Shown piece after piece: positions 54,901 to 63,196 of a stretch of DNA of 64,000 nucleotides. The stretch's first letter is position 1. Each line of letters begins with the position of its first letter. The position numbers and the translations under genes are program-made. The DNA is from Arcticibacter sp041902385 (GTDB lineage: Bacteria > Bacteroidota > Bacteroidia > Sphingobacteriales > Sphingobacteriaceae): contig NZ_CP169244.1 of NCBI RefSeq assembly GCF_041902385.1, forward strand, positions 3,410,001 through 3,474,000, read 5' to 3'. The notes under the pieces are model-generated. The model was not told the origin of the DNA. It searched no databases and saw nothing but the letters and a program-made list of their open reading frames with translations.

Positions 54901-55408
54901 GGTTCCTCAACAAAACCAGCTGCACGAGTTTGAATTCGATTTCCAGGTGCCCCTTTTTTCAGCACCGCTCCTGGAGGACCTCTCAGACTCGAATATCCAG
55001 GTACACGTCGGTAAACACAGCGAGCTTCAGGGAATCATGAACGGAAAGATGGATCTGTTCTTCGCAATGGGCGACAAGTACTATATCCTCGATTGGAAAT
55101 CTAATTACCTGGGAGACACAGACGAGGACTATTCCGCGTCTTCCGTAGCCGCAGCCATGAACGAAAACAATTACCACCTCCAGTATCTGATCTATACCGT
55201 GGCAGCAAAAAAATACCTCGAAAGCCGGCTTAGAAGCTTTGACTACGAAACGCAGTTTGGAGGAGTGATGTACTTCTTCGTCAGGGGGATCAGGAAAGAC
55301 AGCAGCAACGGAATTTTCAGGAGCATTCCTCCGCTGGAAAAAATTGAAAGGCTCGAACGCTTGCTTTCAGGAAAAACAACGATGGGTGCAGGTCAGAGGC
55401 TGGCATAA
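51965..55408 (+). CDS. recB: Exodeoxyribonuclease V beta subunit (RecB helicase-nuclease)
   Basis: A 1147-residue UvrD-like helicase with nuclease. Walker A is ASAGTGKTYSIAILV near 24-36; helicase motifs II-VI include VFVDEFQDTDRLQYEIFD, GDPKQSIYAWRKADIF, TIHKSKGLEYKIV and LLYVAITRAVYKC. The C-terminal PD-(D/E)xK nuclease shows NGKMDLFFAMGDKYYILDWKSN and the later NYHLQYLIYTVA. This is the catalytic heart of RecBCD: 3'-5' motor, nuclease and RecA loader. Confidence 0.94.
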   Translation: MSAEKDLKDFNAGTVALEGSNLIEASAGTGKTYSIAILVLRLLLEKELQISEILMVTFTKAAVAELEERIRLFVRMAYRAAEGGQITDSTIERLVDESCDQKGQERVVSLLKDAVLFLDDTSVLTIHSFCQLTLSEFAFETRQLFGAETLQDTQSLLADEVNQFWRQEVTTLPVPLLESLLAAGFSRSSLSAAVKEHLDGKRYFGYDEKEDYKLCPDDHAAFIRDITGFRERETALRGRLRTYIQNNGDELRTLSQSDRYARKAFLDLVDDPESFIEALRSKRSSAYVGKLFGHLLEQCDECDNVSKELESLARKVIARLHCHAISVISVAMASYKRRYNQIAFDDMILNLHAALTERDSSVLVEKLRAKYKAVFVDEFQDTDRLQYEIFDEAFGQETILFYIGDPKQSIYAWRKADIFTYFKAAAGVQHRYGMNENFRSSESFISAMNAFFEPQENFDTFHFAGAAHAIRYIPVKSPLPNRKGLLYRGTLPVTPLTIFEVGKKEAVYEGLAAQVIELLRDTSYRIGEQENGRQIKASDIGILVRTNGEGRLVKNALTRYHLPAVTIGDDKVLQSDEALALLYLLEAIVNISRPNINRALLSPFTGYNSDQILAIDDVKALELFGKYKKAWDENGVYTALMSFVVDFSVRKVLLNPQTENGERIITNLYQLIELLHKVQTRNKLSPPELISWLRRGIDGMETQGDEYEQRVESDEEAIRIVTIHKSKGLEYKIVLAPFLDFTINKNTPFCSFRDAETGEYVSAAREELTEEQVRLIEEQQEQENRRLLYVAITRAVYKCFVFRISSSYYNGSTLSHFVNALASGTDAQQNIEFSEPPAIPANGYSYMPAWSSLAEGTGEKPEPVRFDLLEANWRKMSYTMLSPDHAASVAFRAGQGRDPYGRFIYNELPRGAKTGNLLHYIFENAHFGNPQNWPHVIEDAVRRFSPQQQETYPAMLAQMLDHVLHTQIEMGQEAFSLSQVPQQNQLHEFEFDFQVPLFSAPLLEDLSDSNIQVHVGKHSELQGIMNGKMDLFFAMGDKYYILDWKSNYLGDTDEDYSASSVAAAMNENNYHLQYLIYTVAAKKYLESRLRSFDYETQFGGVMYFFVRGIRKDSSNGIFRSIPPLEKIERLERLLSGKTTMGAGQRLA

Positions 55409-55507
55409 AAGTACAGGGAATGTCGGCATGGAGCTCGCATAAACAGTTCAGCCCCGATAAAGCCTTTAGCTTTTTAAACGCTTGAGCTCTTCTTTCATGT
55501 AAGGAAC

Positions 55508-56253
55508 TCATCGCTTGTAGATGAAGTACATGTGACCGGTATGCGGCAACTTCACCAGCTTCGCATTCTGCACTTCTTCAAGGAACGACTGAGTCGCCTG
55601 ATAGTTGCATACTCCGTCTTTCATGCCCTGCAGTGAAATAAAAGGCTCAGCGAGATTGGTACAAGGGCCGAAGTTATATCCGTTCTTTTTGGTCCATGGG
55701 ATCATGTCGAACTTTCCGCTACCCTTGCAGAAGGGAATGCGTACGGCGAGGTCAGGACAAAAGCCTATTACAATGGCGCCCTTAAACACACCCGGCGGAG
55801 CCTGGCAGAGTGTGCCGTATACAAGGTCAGCCCCGGCCGAATACCCAAGGAGGATGGTGGGCGCGTTCTCCCTGATCTGCAGCTTTCTTTTCACATAGTC
55901 GCTCAAGGCCTGAAAGTCTCCTGCGGCATACAGGCATTCATTTTTTCTTTCTCGATGTTGTTCAGGTACTGCCTGGTGTTGATACCTACGTACACCTCAC
56001 CAGGCGAGCGGATGCTCTTCATCATGGAGACCGTTCTTCGATTCCAGCCGCGATCTCCGGCTGCAAAAATGATCACGGAACAGGCTGTACCCTTGCTCTT
56101 GTAGACAGATATTTTGCCGAACCTCGCAAACCTGATCCCCACTGAATCGGCAGAGCCGCCGAAACAGCGCAGGCAAAGAAATGCAAACAAGACAGTTACC
56201 GGGAGCGTCCTGGCTGACAGTATACCAACCACCTTTGTGTTACGCATGCGCAT
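55508..56253 (-). pseudogene. AcvB/VirJ-like alpha/beta hydrolase with a single-base frameshift
   Basis: The first 116 codons from ATG 56253 give a signal peptide and the VirJ-like start (IFAAGDRGWNRRT, GEVYVGINTRQYL). The frame is lost at a run of six A (plus-strand T at 55941-55946). Adding one A gives EKEKNECLYAAGDFQALSDYV and continues to the stop at 55508 with LGYSAGADLVYG (nucleophile Ser), GMKDGVC and HTGHMYF (catalytic Asp and His). The corrected length of 248 residues fits a VirJ domain, a periplasmic serine hydrolase; VirJ of Agrobacterium helps DNA-transfer secretion. No type IV secretion genes are present here. Confidence 0.82.
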
Positions 56254-56310
56254 TGCTTTAGCGTAAAAATAAACACAGGAGGATGAAGGATAAATGAAGG
56301 ACCTGAACGG

Positions 56311-56601
56311 CTACTGATGCTCTTCGGCCATCTCTTCTGTTTTGGCTACCACGGGGGCTTCAGAAATAGCTGAATGGATTTCTTCCTTGAGACTTTTCTC
56401 GTCCTTCTTCAACCCTTTCTTTAACTTTTGTTTTGCAGCCTTAACGAGCTTCTTCTCACCCTTTTTCAGCCTGAGTTTTCCCTGCTCATCAGGTTCTGCC
56501 AGGATCGCCAGAACTGATTCCATTTTCTTGATCTTCTTTTGTAGTTTTTCAATGCGACCTTCCAGCAGACGAAGTACTTCCTTTTCTGAAACTTTTGACA
56601 T
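56311..56601 (-). CDS. Lys-rich coiled-coil protein of unknown function
   Basis: A 96-residue protein, very rich in Lys and Glu (about half of all residues are charged). A predicted coiled coil spans about 5-35 (EKEVLRLLEGRIEKLQKKIKKM) and a second basic helix about 45-75 (KKLVKAAKQKLKKGLKKDEKSL). It has no signal peptide. It may bind nucleic acid or a membrane surface; I cannot name a family. It is divergent from the small membrane-protein gene region. Confidence 0.6.
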   Translation of the reverse strand: MSKVSEKEVLRLLEGRIEKLQKKIKKMESVLAILAEPDEQGKLRLKKGEKKLVKAAKQKLKKGLKKDEKSLKEEIHSAISEAPVVAKTEEMAEEHQ

Positions 56602-57067
56602 GTTCTGATTTTTTGTTTAAAAATACCACTCTACACATCAAAATCAAGCAATTATAACGGAGGGAAGAAAAAAATTAATCGAATGTTAAGCTAATGTTAA
56701 AAGCTCTCAACCGCTCAGAGATTTAACATCTGATCAGCACGAAGAGGCCTTCAAATATCCTCGTCTTCTACTTCCAGATCAAACGGTCCGAAGACGAAAA
56801 TTACGGCAAGAGCGAGGAGTACCAGGAAAATAAGCGGATATATCAGGTCTTGTTCCATGTCTTCGAGGTTTGACAAATAATAGAAACTAACGTTTAATGA
56901 ATATTAATGGATTGTTAAATAATGACTTGTGCTGCATTCTGCTATCTCTGTATACGGAGCGGCAGGTCGATGGTTATGAAATTTCACGATTTAATCGCTT
57001 TTAATTAACCTTGTCTTAAAGCCTGCCGTCTAGCTTTCCATCCTGAAATCATAATCTTATCCTCACG
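56602..57067. other. Intergenic region holding the small membrane gene
   Basis: This 466-bp AT-rich region contains only the 35-residue membrane-protein gene at 56751-56858. No RNA gene or terminator hairpin is evident. Repeated taatgttaa-like and aatgttaag segments occur at both ends but do not form a clear repeat unit. Confidence 0.5.
56751..56858 (-). CDS. 35-residue single-pass membrane protein
   Basis: A 36-codon frame begins with ATG at 56858 and ends TGA at 56751-56753. The product is MEQDLIYP, then an unbroken hydrophobic helix (LIFLVLLALAVIFVFG), then PFDLEVEDEDI, a strongly acidic tail. This N-out/C-in or N-in/C-out helix with charged tail is typical of real small membrane proteins. 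The flanks (56602-56750 and 56859-57067) hold nothing else I can support apart from the promoter of the TonB receptor gene at 57068. Confidence 0.5.
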   Translation of the reverse strand: MEQDLIYPLIFLVLLALAVIFVFGPFDLEVEDEDI

Positions 57068-59740
57068 ATGAAAAAGTTTACGAACGCACTCGTCTTTTTC
57101 CTGTTTTTATTAATACCCGCCGCTCTCTTGATGGCTCAGAACCAGAATAGCAGCCTAAGGGGAGTTGTTCTAACGAGCAAAGGAACGGCATTGCCGGGAG
57201 CAACTGTTCAGCTGAAAGGCACCCGTTATATTACATCCTCTGACGAGGAAGGAAAGTTCGTTTTTTCCAACGTTCCTCCAGGCAGGTATTCGGTCCTGGC
57301 GTCTTTTCAGGGGTATAAGCCAGTCACTCAGGAAGTAGTAGTATCGTCTTCCGGGAACAGAGACGTTCGTCTCACACTGGATGAGTCAGGCGTTGAACTT
57401 GGAGAAGTAGTGGTAAGCACGCAAAAGCGGGTACAAAGTCGCATTGAAGTGCCAGTCAGCGTCAGTGCCCTTAGCGGGGTAACGATGGACCGGTTACAGG
57501 TGAGGCAGTTTGATGAACTTGCGCAATACATCCCCGGTCTGCAGATGCAGTTACAAAGCCCCAACAATCCCAGTTACGTAATCAGAGGCATTACTTCCGA
57601 CGAGGGTGATACCCGGACCCAGCACCGGGTTTCGATATTTCAGGACGGCGTTTCCATGTCGCGGTCCAGAGGCTCGGTCGCCGAGTTGTTCGATATGGAA
57701 CGTGTGGAAGTGATAAAGGGGCCTCAGGGGACCCTCTTTGGGCGGGGTGCGCAGATCGGTGCTGTTCATTTAATCCAGAACAAGCCTGTCAATTATCTGA
57801 GCGGCGATCTGGCGCTCGGCTATGGAAATTACAATCAGAAGATTGCCACAGGTTTTCTGAACACACCCCTTGGAAGTGATAAATGGGCCAATCGTCTGTC
57901 CTTTTATTACAACGAGCGGGATAGCTTTATCCGAAATGCAGCAGGAGGAAGACTGAACGGGCGAAATGTAGTAGCTCTGAGGAATATTCTCAGGTTCCAG
58001 CCCTCGAGCAGTACTACGGCCGACCTGATCGTCAACTACCAGCACGACAATTATCCGGGCACCAGTTTTAAGAGCATGAGTTATGCGCCGCCTGGCGGCA
58101 GCACAGACGCTAATAGCGAAGCTGGGCTCGATCCGGGTAAAGACCTCCATATTAAAAGAGATGTGCTGGGCCTCAGCCTGCTGATCAATCACCGTCTGTC
58201 CCACCGCTGGGCTCTTTCATCGGTCTCGGGCTACAGAAGTTACGACTCTGACGAATCTTTTGATGCCGACGGAACCTTAGCTCCTGTACTTTGGCTATCT
58301 GAACTGGCGAAGGGCAGTCAGGCCAGCCAGGAACTAAGGTTCAACTATGATGATAAGAAGAGGTTTTCCGGCTTCATCGGGGGGAGTTTCTTTTATGAAG
58401 ATGCACATACCGACCTGCCCCTGCGCACAAACGAGCAAAGCCTTTATCCTGCGGTGCTTTCGATGATCAGGAGCGGCGTGTCACAAAGACTGACCGCGAG
58501 CGGTCTGCCTGAGGCACAGGTAAAACAACTCGTACCTGTGTTATTTCCTGATCAGCCACTCATGCTAAACGGATCGCCCAACTATGTAGCTGCCATGCCT
58601 AATCTCGCCGGCACGCTCGCTGCCGTCGGTATCCCGCTTACTCAGATGCCGGCCGACATACAGAGACTGGTAGGAGCGGTGTCGGGTGCTCCTCTCAACA
58701 CCAGTCATGTGGAATGGTCGCACGATTACGGACGAAATGCTGCATACGAGGTGTTTGCCGACGGGACTTACAAATTCGCGCAGGGTTGGGGCCTTACTGC
58801 CGGTATCAGGGGCAGTTATGAAAAGCAAACGGGAGGATATAAGGCCGATGCCGCTGACAAGCCGAGCGTCATCGGGCTCCTCATGGGCAACTATCCCAAT
58901 CTTCTGTGGAAGCCAACCGAGGGGAAGCTGAGCCGCTCCAAAGACTACTTCTCCTATGTGGGCAGGCTCGCCCTCAATTATATGTTTAAGTCGAATAACG
59001 CTTATGTCAGTGTTTCAAGGGGCAGGAGACCGGGCGTTATCATGGTGCTGCCAGAGGGAACCACTTTTCTGCAGCCCGAGATCGTATGGAGCTATGAGGC
59101 TGGCCTCAAAGGGAGGGTGCTTAATAATAAAGTGGCGTATGACCTCTCGGCTTACTACTATGACTGGAGCCATTTTCAGTCAAACTCCTATGAACTGACG
59201 AGTGGAGGCTCATTGGCCTACGTTTCCAAAGATGCAGGGAAAGCACATAGTATCGGGTTGGAAACGTCGTTGCAATACTACTATTTACCCGCCAGTCACT
59301 TATTTATCAACTGGGCCTGTATCGATGGAAAGTTCAATGACGAGGACGAAAACGGAAACAAGCAGGAATATGCAGGCAATCGCTTCAGGCTCACTCCCAG
59401 GAATACCTTCTCTGCCGGCACTGACTTTAATCTTCCCACAGGCCCTGCCAGGCGTTCTGTTGTGTTTATTCGCCCCTCGTATAGCTATCGTTCCAGCATC
59501 TATTTCGATAACAGGAACCGCTCGGACCTGCGATCAAATGCGGTGGGGCTGACCAATCTCAATTTGGGGTACAGATGGAGTACTGGCCGCGGGAGGTACG
59601 AAATCAATGGCTTTGCTAAAAACCTGTTTGATGAGAAGTACATCATTGATGCTGGAAATACAGGAGATGCAATCGGAATGCCTACCTATATCGGTGGAAC
59701 CCGAAGAACAGTAGGACTACAGCTCCGGGCTGGATTCTAA
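57068..59740 (+). CDS. TonB-dependent outer-membrane receptor
   Basis: An 890-residue receptor: signal peptide (about 1-24), carboxypeptidase-regulatory-like domain (about 28-110; GVVLTSKGTALPGATVQLKG), plug (about 120-240; RIEVPVSVSALSGVTMDRL, VEVIKGPQGTLFGRGAQIG) and a beta-barrel with C-terminal GLQLRAGF. There is no SusD partner and no STN domain, so it is not a sigma-signalling SusC. The plug resembles siderophore/nutrient receptors of the FhuA/BtuB-like group. It is followed 33 bp later by a secreted phosphodiesterase, so it may import that enzyme's product or substrate. Confidence 0.93.
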   Translation: MKKFTNALVFFLFLLIPAALLMAQNQNSSLRGVVLTSKGTALPGATVQLKGTRYITSSDEEGKFVFSNVPPGRYSVLASFQGYKPVTQEVVVSSSGNRDVRLTLDESGVELGEVVVSTQKRVQSRIEVPVSVSALSGVTMDRLQVRQFDELAQYIPGLQMQLQSPNNPSYVIRGITSDEGDTRTQHRVSIFQDGVSMSRSRGSVAELFDMERVEVIKGPQGTLFGRGAQIGAVHLIQNKPVNYLSGDLALGYGNYNQKIATGFLNTPLGSDKWANRLSFYYNERDSFIRNAAGGRLNGRNVVALRNILRFQPSSSTTADLIVNYQHDNYPGTSFKSMSYAPPGGSTDANSEAGLDPGKDLHIKRDVLGLSLLINHRLSHRWALSSVSGYRSYDSDESFDADGTLAPVLWLSELAKGSQASQELRFNYDDKKRFSGFIGGSFFYEDAHTDLPLRTNEQSLYPAVLSMIRSGVSQRLTASGLPEAQVKQLVPVLFPDQPLMLNGSPNYVAAMPNLAGTLAAVGIPLTQMPADIQRLVGAVSGAPLNTSHVEWSHDYGRNAAYEVFADGTYKFAQGWGLTAGIRGSYEKQTGGYKADAADKPSVIGLLMGNYPNLLWKPTEGKLSRSKDYFSYVGRLALNYMFKSNNAYVSVSRGRRPGVIMVLPEGTTFLQPEIVWSYEAGLKGRVLNNKVAYDLSAYYYDWSHFQSNSYELTSGGSLAYVSKDAGKAHSIGLETSLQYYYLPASHLFINWACIDGKFNDEDENGNKQEYAGNRFRLTPRNTFSAGTDFNLPTGPARRSVVFIRPSYSYRSSIYFDNRNRSDLRSNAVGLTNLNLGYRWSTGRGRYEINGFAKNLFDEKYIIDAGNTGDAIGMPTYIGGTRRTVGLQLRAGF

Positions 59741-59773
59741 GAGCGAATAGCTATTTTTAACAAAAAAAATTAT

Positions 59774-61069
59774 ATGAAATCAAAAAAACAGATCAATCAT
59801 GCACTCAGGGCAGTCACAGCCGTGCTGGCCCTCTTCCTGCTGACCGGAAAAACGACCCGCTTGATGGCGCAGGACACCTCTTTTGTACAGTACACAGGAA
59901 AGTACCTCTTTCCGTCGGGAGGCACCGTTGATGAGGCCACCGTGTCATTGGAGAACGGAGCCTTAATGATTAAAGCTGCTCTTGGCCAGGCTGCTCTTAA
60001 ACGCGTCAAAGGAGACGCGTTCGCTCTTCTTCAGTACGATGGAAAAGTAGAATTCCTGCGTGATGAACAAAAGAAAGTGACCGGAATCAAGGTACAGGTC
60101 GGTGCTGCGGGCATTGATGCCGAAGGTAAAAAGGCCGACGCTGACAGCGCCGGGCAGCAACCAGAAGGGCTTGCTCCCTCGGCCGCACGGACCGGTAAAA
60201 CGACATTGCCTGCTCAGCGCAAAAAGAATCTCGACGTTCAGGCTCATGCCGGCGGTTGCGGCCTTTATCCCTGCAACACGGTCGAAGCGTTCATTAATGC
60301 AGTGCGGCTCGGAGCGAGCACTCTTGAGATGGACTGCGTTATTTCAAAAGACAGTTTGGTGCTGGTCTCTCACGACCAGTTCATGACTAAAAATATCATC
60401 ACTCCTGAAGGCAAGACTATCTTGCCTTCTGAGGAGTTGCAGTACAATATCTTCAAAATGAGCTACGACAGTGTCAGGAAGTACGATGCCGGCTCTGCTT
60501 ATGATCCCGGTTTCCCAACCCGGAAAAGAATTAAAACGTCAAAACCCCTGCTGTCGGAAGTTTTCTCGAAGGTAGAAGCGTATATAGCAGAAAACAGACT
60601 TCCAAAAGTGAACTACAATATTGAAATCAAGTCGCTGCGCGGAGACAATGTCTATCATCCTATGCCTAACGTTTTCACCGACCTGGTTGTAGGGGTGATC
60701 AAAGAGAAGGGGCTCGACAAGCGCGTACTCATTCAGTCCTTTGATGTACGGGCTCTGCAGCACTTGCATCGCAAGTATCCGGCTATACCAGCCTCTTTTT
60801 TAGTACACAACGAATTGGATCTGGATCAGAACCTGGCGAGACTGGGATTTGAACCCGCCGTATTTAGTCCCGAATACCATATGGTGACGCCTGAAATGGT
60901 AGCAAGAATTAAAAAGACAAACATGCAGCTCATTCCCTGGACGGTAGATAAAAAGGAAGATATGCAGAGGCTGATTGATCTGGGTGCAGATGGTATTATT
61001 ACCAATTACCCCGATGTGGCTATTGAGCTAAGAAAATCGCTGATTAGCAGAACCAACAAGCGTGGGTAG
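59774..61069 (+). CDS. Exported glycerophosphodiester phosphodiesterase-like protein with altered active site
   Basis: A 431-residue protein: signal peptide (about 1-32), an N-terminal region of about 100 residues (FVQYTGKYLFPSGG, like a periplasmic beta domain), then a GDPD TIM barrel (about 155-425). Metal ligands Glu and Asp in TLEMDCVISKD and His in LVSHDQF are kept, as is EIKSLRGDN. The usual catalytic HRG is HAG here (QAHAGGCG), and the usual PENT is PCNT. Normal members release glycerol 3-phosphate from phospholipid head-group diesters. Whether this protein is still a hydrolase is uncertain; the paired TonB receptor suggests a role in phosphate-ester uptake. Confidence 0.85.
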   Translation: MKSKKQINHALRAVTAVLALFLLTGKTTRLMAQDTSFVQYTGKYLFPSGGTVDEATVSLENGALMIKAALGQAALKRVKGDAFALLQYDGKVEFLRDEQKKVTGIKVQVGAAGIDAEGKKADADSAGQQPEGLAPSAARTGKTTLPAQRKKNLDVQAHAGGCGLYPCNTVEAFINAVRLGASTLEMDCVISKDSLVLVSHDQFMTKNIITPEGKTILPSEELQYNIFKMSYDSVRKYDAGSAYDPGFPTRKRIKTSKPLLSEVFSKVEAYIAENRLPKVNYNIEIKSLRGDNVYHPMPNVFTDLVVGVIKEKGLDKRVLIQSFDVRALQHLHRKYPAIPASFLVHNELDLDQNLARLGFEPAVFSPEYHMVTPEMVARIKKTNMQLIPWTVDKKEDMQRLIDLGADGIITNYPDVAIELRKSLISRTNKRG

Positions 61070-61171
61070 AATTAGCCGGGCACCTGTTTGTTACCTGATG
61101 GAAATTATATGAATCTGCAAAGTGGCGGCCTAAACCTAAACAGTAGTGCAGGATGACAATTGCTTCTTTAC

Positions 61172-61609
61172 TTATTCTTTCTCTGTGTTATTAGCGGCCA
61201 GCGCAATAATCACCGCGCCTTTTTCTCCTAAAGCACCGTATTTTGCAACAGCTTCTTCTTTTCCCATTTTGGAAACGCTTACAATATCTTCGCGCTGAAG
61301 GTGCTTATAGTTGTTCAGGGCTTCTTTTCGGGTGTAGGGGACACCATTGACAATATACAGGGAAGGTTTGTTAGCACCGGTCAGCTGGGCGATGTAGTTA
61401 TCCAGAAGATTTCCGGCCGAGCCGCAGATAGCAGCACCTATTACTGCTCCAACCGCGCAATTTCCGCTTTTTCTTCCGATAGAGGCTCCCATTCTTTCTC
61501 CAACTCCTGCTCCAATTTCTACTCCGGAAGGCAAGCGATCAACGGTGCTGCAAGCCTGCATGATCAAAAGAGCACAGGCTCCAAGCCATTTAATATTCGT
61601 ACTCCTCAT
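61172..61609 (-). CDS. Lipoprotein with glycine zipper and TonB-plug-like segment
   Basis: A 145-residue lipoprotein with lipobox IMQAC, acylated at Cys20. Residues about 30-70 form a glycine-rich stretch (GAGVGERMGASIG and VGAVIGAAICGSAG), a glycine-zipper pattern that can insert into or associate with a membrane. Residues about 83-138 (SLYIVNGVPY, ... REDIVSVSKM, ... AKYGALGEKGAVIIAL) follow the plug-domain pattern of the SusC proteins in this window (PLFVVDGLPL, DIESISVLKD, AIYGARGSNGVVIITT). There is no barrel. It stands alone; its partner is unknown. Confidence 0.7.
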   Translation of the reverse strand: MRSTNIKWLGACALLIMQACSTVDRLPSGVEIGAGVGERMGASIGRKSGNCAVGAVIGAAICGSAGNLLDNYIAQLTGANKPSLYIVNGVPYTRKEALNNYKHLQREDIVSVSKMGKEEAVAKYGALGEKGAVIIALAANNTEKE

Positions 61610-61691
61610 ACTTAAAATTCAGATACTTGTCCGGATTATTCTTACGCAATATAATGAAAAAAGATGCACAGAATGCAAGTATTTTTTGAAA

Positions 61692-62369
61692 TTATTTTGA
61701 CAAAACTTTCCTTAATTCTTCCCATACGTTTTCCGCAACAATTGCCGCACCTTCTGCCGTAGGATGGATCCCATCTTTCTGATTTAGACGTGGAATGCCT
61801 GCCACATTGGCTAGTAAAAAAGGCACAAAACTCATGTGGTTTTTCTCAGCAATTTCCCTGAATATCTTTCTAAACGACGTGGTATAGGCATCTCCCATGT
61901 TCGGAGGAACCTCCATTCCCAGAAGCACGAGTCGGGCCTGGGGGTATTTCGTTTTTACCGAGTCAACTATCGCCTGAAGATTAGCCGAGGTCTGTGCTAC
62001 TGGCAGTCCGCGGAGTCCGTCGTTGGCGCCCAGTTCGAGCACGAAGACATCAATATGCGTTTTGAGCAACCAGCCGATCCTGCTTTTCCCTCCGGCAGTG
62101 GTCTCTCCGCTTGATCCGGCATTGATACAGCGGTACGGCAGCTTCAATGAATCAATTTTGTTCTGGATCAGCGAGGGGAATGATTGAGTGGACGGGTCTT
62201 CCAGTCCGTAACCCGCCGTCAGGCTGTTGCCAAAGAATAGAATATTTTTCAGCTCTGCTGCCTGCGAAGAACCGTCTTCCTTTTTATCGTTAGAGCCGGC
62301 GTTATTCTGTTTATTTGAGCATCCGCTGAGGATGAAGAGTGCAAGGAAAAGTGTAACGAGTTTGTTCAT
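61692..62369 (-). CDS. SGNH-hydrolase lipoprotein (TesA/arylesterase-like)
   Basis: A 225-residue lipoprotein with lipobox ILSGC, Cys17. It has the SGNH blocks: Ser49 in FFGNSLTAGYG, Gly in NAGSSGETTAGG, Asn in LGANDGLRG, and Asp-x-x-His in DGIHPTAEG. It resembles TesA/arylesterase enzymes that hydrolyse thioesters, lysophospholipids or other esters in the periplasm. It is divergent from the YbbA-type ABC ATPase gene. In E. coli, tesA also lies beside ybbA-ybbP, so the neighbourhood is conserved. Confidence 0.88.
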   Translation of the reverse strand: MNKLVTLFLALFILSGCSNKQNNAGSNDKKEDGSSQAAELKNILFFGNSLTAGYGLEDPSTQSFPSLIQNKIDSLKLPYRCINAGSSGETTAGGKSRIGWLLKTHIDVFVLELGANDGLRGLPVAQTSANLQAIVDSVKTKYPQARLVLLGMEVPPNMGDAYTTSFRKIFREIAEKNHMSFVPFLLANVAGIPRLNQKDGIHPTAEGAAIVAENVWEELRKVLSK

Positions 62370-62496
62370 CTGTGCTCTAACTGAAAATAATCTGTAAGCT
62401 TGTTAAACAGGACGGAGCCCGTTTAGTTTACATTGAGGAGGATTTGGGCCGTTCTGTCTGCCCGAAATTCTCTCTCGCATAAAAATAGAAAAAGAA

Positions 62497-63195
62497 TTGA
62501 GCACAATATTATCGGTACATCAGCTAAGCAAAACATACACGGCAGCAGGCAGCCAGCGCCTTACGGTACTGCACGAAATGAGTTTCGACGTGGAAGAAGG
62601 ATCATTGGTCTCAATAGTGGGGCCGTCAGGCAGCGGTAAGACCACTTTGTTAGGTTTATGTGCTGGTCTCGACCGCGCCAGCAGCGGCTCTGTGGAACTC
62701 AACGGCGTTCGGATTGAAGATCTGAACGAAGACCAGCGCGCTGCGGTGCGAAACCAGTATACCGGCTTTATTTTTCAGAACTTTCAACTGCTTCCCACGC
62801 TGACCGCCCTGGAGAACATCATGGTGCCCCTTGAGCTGAGGGGTGAGAAAAATATCAGACCTAAGGCGCTCGATCTTCTCGACAAGGTAGGGCTGGCCGA
62901 CCGCAGGCATCATTACCCTGCCCAACTCTCGGGCGGAGAGCAGCAGCGCGTTTCACTGGCCCGCGCCTTCTCCAATAGTCCCCGGATCTTATTTGCCGAC
63001 GAGCCTACCGGAAATCTGGATACTGAAACGAGCGAAAAGATCATTCGACTGATCTTCGAACTGAACCGGGAGATGGGCACTACCCTCATCATGGTGACTC
63101 ATGACCTGGAGCTTGCAGCGCGCACGCAGCGCATTATCCGGATTAAGGGAGGAATGATCTTTTCTGATGAGCTGACAGGGAGGAAGGCCGTATAA
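62497..63195 (+). CDS. ybbA: ABC transporter ATP-binding protein (YbbA/LolD-like)
   Basis: A 232-residue ATPase. The start is a TTG at 62497 (STILSVHQLSKTY), since no ATG gives the normal N-terminus. Walker A is GPSGSGKTTLLG, signature LSGGEQQRVSLARAF, Walker B ILFADEPTGNLD, with the switch His in MVTHDLELAA; the Q-loop is FIFQNFQLLPTL. It pairs with the permease encoded 1 bp downstream as a YbbAP/LolCDE/MacB-type mechanotransmission transporter. The divergent SGNH gene matches the tesA-ybbA-ybbP cluster of other bacteria. Confidence 0.92.
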   Translation: MSTILSVHQLSKTYTAAGSQRLTVLHEMSFDVEEGSLVSIVGPSGSGKTTLLGLCAGLDRASSGSVELNGVRIEDLNEDQRAAVRNQYTGFIFQNFQLLPTLTALENIMVPLELRGEKNIRPKALDLLDKVGLADRRHHYPAQLSGGEQQRVSLARAFSNSPRILFADEPTGNLDTETSEKIIRLIFELNREMGTTLIMVTHDLELAARTQRIIRIKGGMIFSDELTGRKAV

Positions 63196-63196
63196 C

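Noticed and set aside
55508..56253. VirJ-like gene as evidence of a conjugation system
   Set aside because: No VirB/VirD4 or Tra genes are nearby, and VirJ-like hydrolases occur widely without type IV secretion.
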